Notes under the pieces: model-generated | What the model was told of the DNA's origin: nothing | The model's input: only the letters and a program-made list of their open reading frames with translations | Database searches by the model: none | Made by a program: the position numbers and the translations under genes | Origin: Bacteroidota bacterium | GTDB lineage: Bacteria > Bacteroidota > Ignavibacteria > SZUA-365 > JAADGX01 | Assembly (NCBI GenBank): GCA_024276335.1 | Contig: JAJRXL010000155.1 | Span: 1 to 7,300 of the forward strand | Length of the DNA: 7,300 nt | Direction: 5' to 3' | Shown here: one piece after another, positions 5,103-7,300 of the stretch | How the letters are laid out: each line of letters starts with the position of its first letter | How positions within the stretch are numbered: position 1 is the stretch's first letter

Positions 5103-6527
5103 TCAGCCGAAAATCGCCTTCATGAGATAGTAGATTCCCACCGCCCCGATGGCTCCAACGGGAATCGTCACGACCCAGGAGATGATGATGTTGGTCACAA
5201 CTTTCAGGTTCAGAGCCGAGATACCTCGAGCCAATCCCACGCCCAGCACGCCACCGACGAGCGTATGGGTCGTGCTGATGGGTATGCCGAATTTGGTCGC
5301 TACGACGATTGTCGCCGCAGTGGCGAACTCGGCGCAGAAGCCGCGGGTCGGCGTCAACTCGGTGATCTTTTTGCCGATGGTGACCATCACGCGCCAGCCC
5401 CAGGTTGCCAGGCCGATGATGATGCCCACACCCCCCATAGCCAATACCCATACCGGCACGGCTGCTTTCATCGCCAGTTCGCCGGTGGTGAGCACGGTAA
5501 TGACAGCAGCAAGGGGGCCGACCGCGTTGGCCACGTCGTTGGCACCATGAGCAAACGCAACGAAAGCGGCGCTGAGGATCTGGAGATAGACGAAGATGCG
5601 TTCCACGGTCTTGTACTCCGTGCTCCCCTGTTCCACCGTGGTGCCGATTTGCACTTCTTTTTCCAACGCCCGGAGATCGTTGATGATAGTCGATAACTGG
5701 CTCTGCGTTTCTCCATGCGCCTGGTCCTGCACGCGTTCCAGGCGCTGAAGCGCTTTCTTTATGGCTTTCCCCACGGGCGCGGGCTGGCGTATCAGGATGC
5801 GTTCTTTTATCTGGAAGCTCTTGACACGCTGCACGAGGAAGGCGCTGATGATCGAAGCAATCGTTCCCACGCCGACAGCCACGATCATTGCTTCTCCCAG
5901 CTCGAGATCAAGGTGGAGGTTTTTCAACCCCTTGAAGACCATGGCCAGTGTCAGAACGAAAAAGACGAGGAAGACGAGATACGGCGTCGTTCGCTTGGCC
6001 ACGCCCACAGGGTCGTTGCTGAAGTAAATCAATCGCCGGATCATGGTAAACAAAAGAAAGGCGATCGTGCCACTGATAAGGGGCGAGGTCACCCAACTGG
6101 CCACGATGGAACCGACTTCCCACCAATCCACGGCGTTGAGGCCGCCGTAGGTTATTCCGAATCCAAGCACGGCACCCACGATGGAATGGGTGGTTGACAC
6201 CGGCCAGCCGAAATACGATGCGATCTGTAACCAGATGGCCGCCGAGAGCAGAGCACCGATCATTCCGAAGACGAGATCAAACTCGTGCCCTTGGAAAATC
6301 ATGGGATTGATTATGCCATTACGAATCGTTTCCGAGACGTGCGTGCCCGCAAACAGGGCCCCGGCGAATTCCAACACCGCAGCCAAAATAACCGCGCGTT
6401 TTACGGTAAGCGCTCCCGATCCCACCGAGGTTCCCATGGCATTGGCCACGTCGTTGGCGCCAATGCTCCACGCCATGTAGAATCCGCCGGCGCTTGCAAT
6501 GGTGAGAAGAATGTATTCAACACTCAT
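5103..6527 (-). CDS. pit: PiT-family inorganic phosphate transporter
   Basis: 474 residues, close to the usual length for bacterial Pit. This is an inner-membrane symporter that takes up phosphate, in known bacterial cases with protons and often as a metal-phosphate complex. The internal duplication is clear: GANDVANAMG (23-32) and GANDVANAVG (328-337) are the paired signature sequences, and WPVSTTHSIVGAVLG (108-122) and IPISTTHTLVGGVLG (415-429) are the paired re-entrant motifs. A hydrophilic, helix-prone segment (about 234-310, rich in Lys, Glu, Arg and Gln) joins the halves and is probably cytoplasmic. Both signature copies are intact, so it should be functional. The ATG at 6527 has no strong Shine-Dalgarno, but no better in-frame start is seen in the 70 bases after the DUF47 gene. 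It lies directly downstream of its usual partner. Confidence 0.96.
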   Translation of the reverse strand: MSVEYILLTIASAGGFYMAWSIGANDVANAMGTSVGSGALTVKRAVILAAVLEFAGALFAGTHVSETIRNGIINPMIFQGHEFDLVFGMIGALLSAAIWLQIASYFGWPVSTTHSIVGAVLGFGITYGGLNAVDWWEVGSIVASWVTSPLISGTIAFLLFTMIRRLIYFSNDPVGVAKRTTPYLVFLVFFVLTLAMVFKGLKNLHLDLELGEAMIVAVGVGTIASIISAFLVQRVKSFQIKERILIRQPAPVGKAIKKALQRLERVQDQAHGETQSQLSTIINDLRALEKEVQIGTTVEQGSTEYKTVERIFVYLQILSAAFVAFAHGANDVANAVGPLAAVITVLTTGELAMKAAVPVWVLAMGGVGIIIGLATWGWRVMVTIGKKITELTPTRGFCAEFATAATIVVATKFGIPISTTHTLVGGVLGVGLARGISALNLKVVTNIIISWVVTIPVGAIGAVGIYYLMKAIFG

Positions 6528-6597
6528 GGGCAGTGTTCCCGGTATGGAAGATTGTGGTGCGCTCCTGCCTGCGGCGAACAGGGTGACAAGTGAACAT

Positions 6598-7272
6598 TCA
6601 TCGAAGGTCCAGAAGCATGGAGATTTTATTGGCGAGATTTTCGGATTTATTCCCGAGGTCGGCCACCGCCTGGAGAATATTAATCCACAGGATGAAATTA
6701 CTGTAGGAGAGGGTTTCTTCCATGTTATAGAGTTTTACCAGGAATTTCCGCTGCATCAAGTCCGCCTCGTGTTCGAGGTAGGCAACATCGTTGGCCATGT
6801 GGCGTACTTTCTCCGCCTCCTTTCCGCCGAACGATGCCTGGAGCAATTCGTCGAGTTCCCGGATGATCTTATGCACGTGCCGGACCGCCTCGAGGTTCTT
6901 ATCCAGGAAAGCTTTCAGATCGAGCTCGAGACCCTCGATCGGCTCGAACTTCTTCAGCGTCATCAGCACCCCGATGTCCTCGGCGTTGTCCGCGATCGTG
7001 TCCTGGAGAGCGAGGATGCTGAGTAGGTCCGCGCGATTGATGGCCAGGAACAGTCCCCGCGGAAGGTTGTTCCGGATGTCGTTCTTGGTCAAATCCGCCA
7101 TGTGTTCCAGCTCGGATATTTCCGCCGCGATTTGCTCCAGGCGTTCGTAGTCATTGTGCGTATAAGCCTCGTAGAGGTCTTCCAGTTTTTCGACGCAGGC
7201 GGCAACGCGCTCCATGTGCGATTGCAGCGGGGAAAACGGCGACCGCGTAAACAAGTTGTTCAACACGCTCAT
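6598..7272 (-). CDS. DUF47 / PhoU-like Pit accessory protein
   Basis: 224 residues, all-alpha and without membrane segments, matching the DUF47 (TIGR00153-like) family, which is related to PhoU and commonly encoded beside Pit transporters. The two PhoU-like halves show the acidic metal-binding-type signatures: ELEHMADLTKNDIR with the following RADLLSILALQDTIADNAEDI-like block, and YLEHEADLMQRKF with ADLGNKSENLANKI near the C-terminus. It is a cytoplasmic protein thought to modulate the transporter; the mechanism is not well established. The start is supported by GGAGGAG at 7282-7288, nine bases before the ATG. The gene ends in TGA 70 bases before the Pit ATG, and the pair is very probably one transcript whose promoter lies at or beyond the right edge of the window. 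Confidence 0.95.
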   Translation of the reverse strand: MSVLNNLFTRSPFSPLQSHMERVAACVEKLEDLYEAYTHNDYERLEQIAAEISELEHMADLTKNDIRNNLPRGLFLAINRADLLSILALQDTIADNAEDIGVLMTLKKFEPIEGLELDLKAFLDKNLEAVRHVHKIIRELDELLQASFGGKEAEKVRHMANDVAYLEHEADLMQRKFLVKLYNMEETLSYSNFILWINILQAVADLGNKSENLANKISMLLDLR

Positions 7273-7300
7273 GGTCTATTTCTCCTCCAGTCTGGTATCC

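Noticed and set aside
4986..5696. 236-codon plus-strand open frame opposite the Pit gene
   Set aside because: It is rich in His, Asp and Arg in a pattern expected from reading a membrane protein gene backwards; no motif or ribosome site supports it.

Overview
The window looks like chromosomal DNA of a bacterium from the FCB superphylum (Bacteroidota, Ignavibacteriota, Calditrichota, KSB1 and relatives). The main clue is that two secreted enzymes end in FlgD-Ig-like, type IX secretion (T9SS)-type C-terminal domains with PNP, LGQEV/LGREV and a final Gly-Val/Ile-Tyr/Phe-Tyr-Phe strand. The lipoprotein signals and the Pit/DUF47 phosphate pair fit this but are not diagnostic. I cannot fix the phylum or species. 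The DNA is moderately GC-rich and almost fully coding. I see no tRNA, rRNA, CRISPR array, insertion sequence or phage gene.

Layout. Positions 3-1499 (+) carry the 3' part of a heparinase II/III-like polysaccharide lyase gene cut by the left edge. Everything else is on the minus strand. Read right to left these are: a DUF47/PhoU-like Pit accessory protein (7272-6598), a PiT-family phosphate transporter (6527-5103), a 66-residue two-helix membrane protein (5000-4800), a five-bladed beta-propeller, glycosidase-like lipoprotein whose frame is cut by an in-frame TAG (4710-3571), a secreted GH5-like glycosidase (3427-1979) and a cupin lipoprotein (1954-1511). The lyase and cupin genes meet tail to tail 11 bases apart.

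There are two functional blocks. The right block is a low-affinity inorganic phosphate (or metal-phosphate) uptake unit. The left block is an extracellular carbohydrate set: two T9SS-type enzymes (lyase, GH5) and two lipoproteins (propeller, cupin). An AT-rich 89-base gap separates the blocks and holds a 22-base imperfect palindrome lying in the spacer of a possible promoter.

The most notable observation is the propeller gene. Its frame runs unbroken through five blades except for one TAG between blades 2 and 3, and there may be a second lesion (a one-base slip) near its 3' end. It is best read as a recent pseudogene. TAG also ends two intact-looking neighbours, which argues against general TAG recoding. 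I found no convincing undescribed system.
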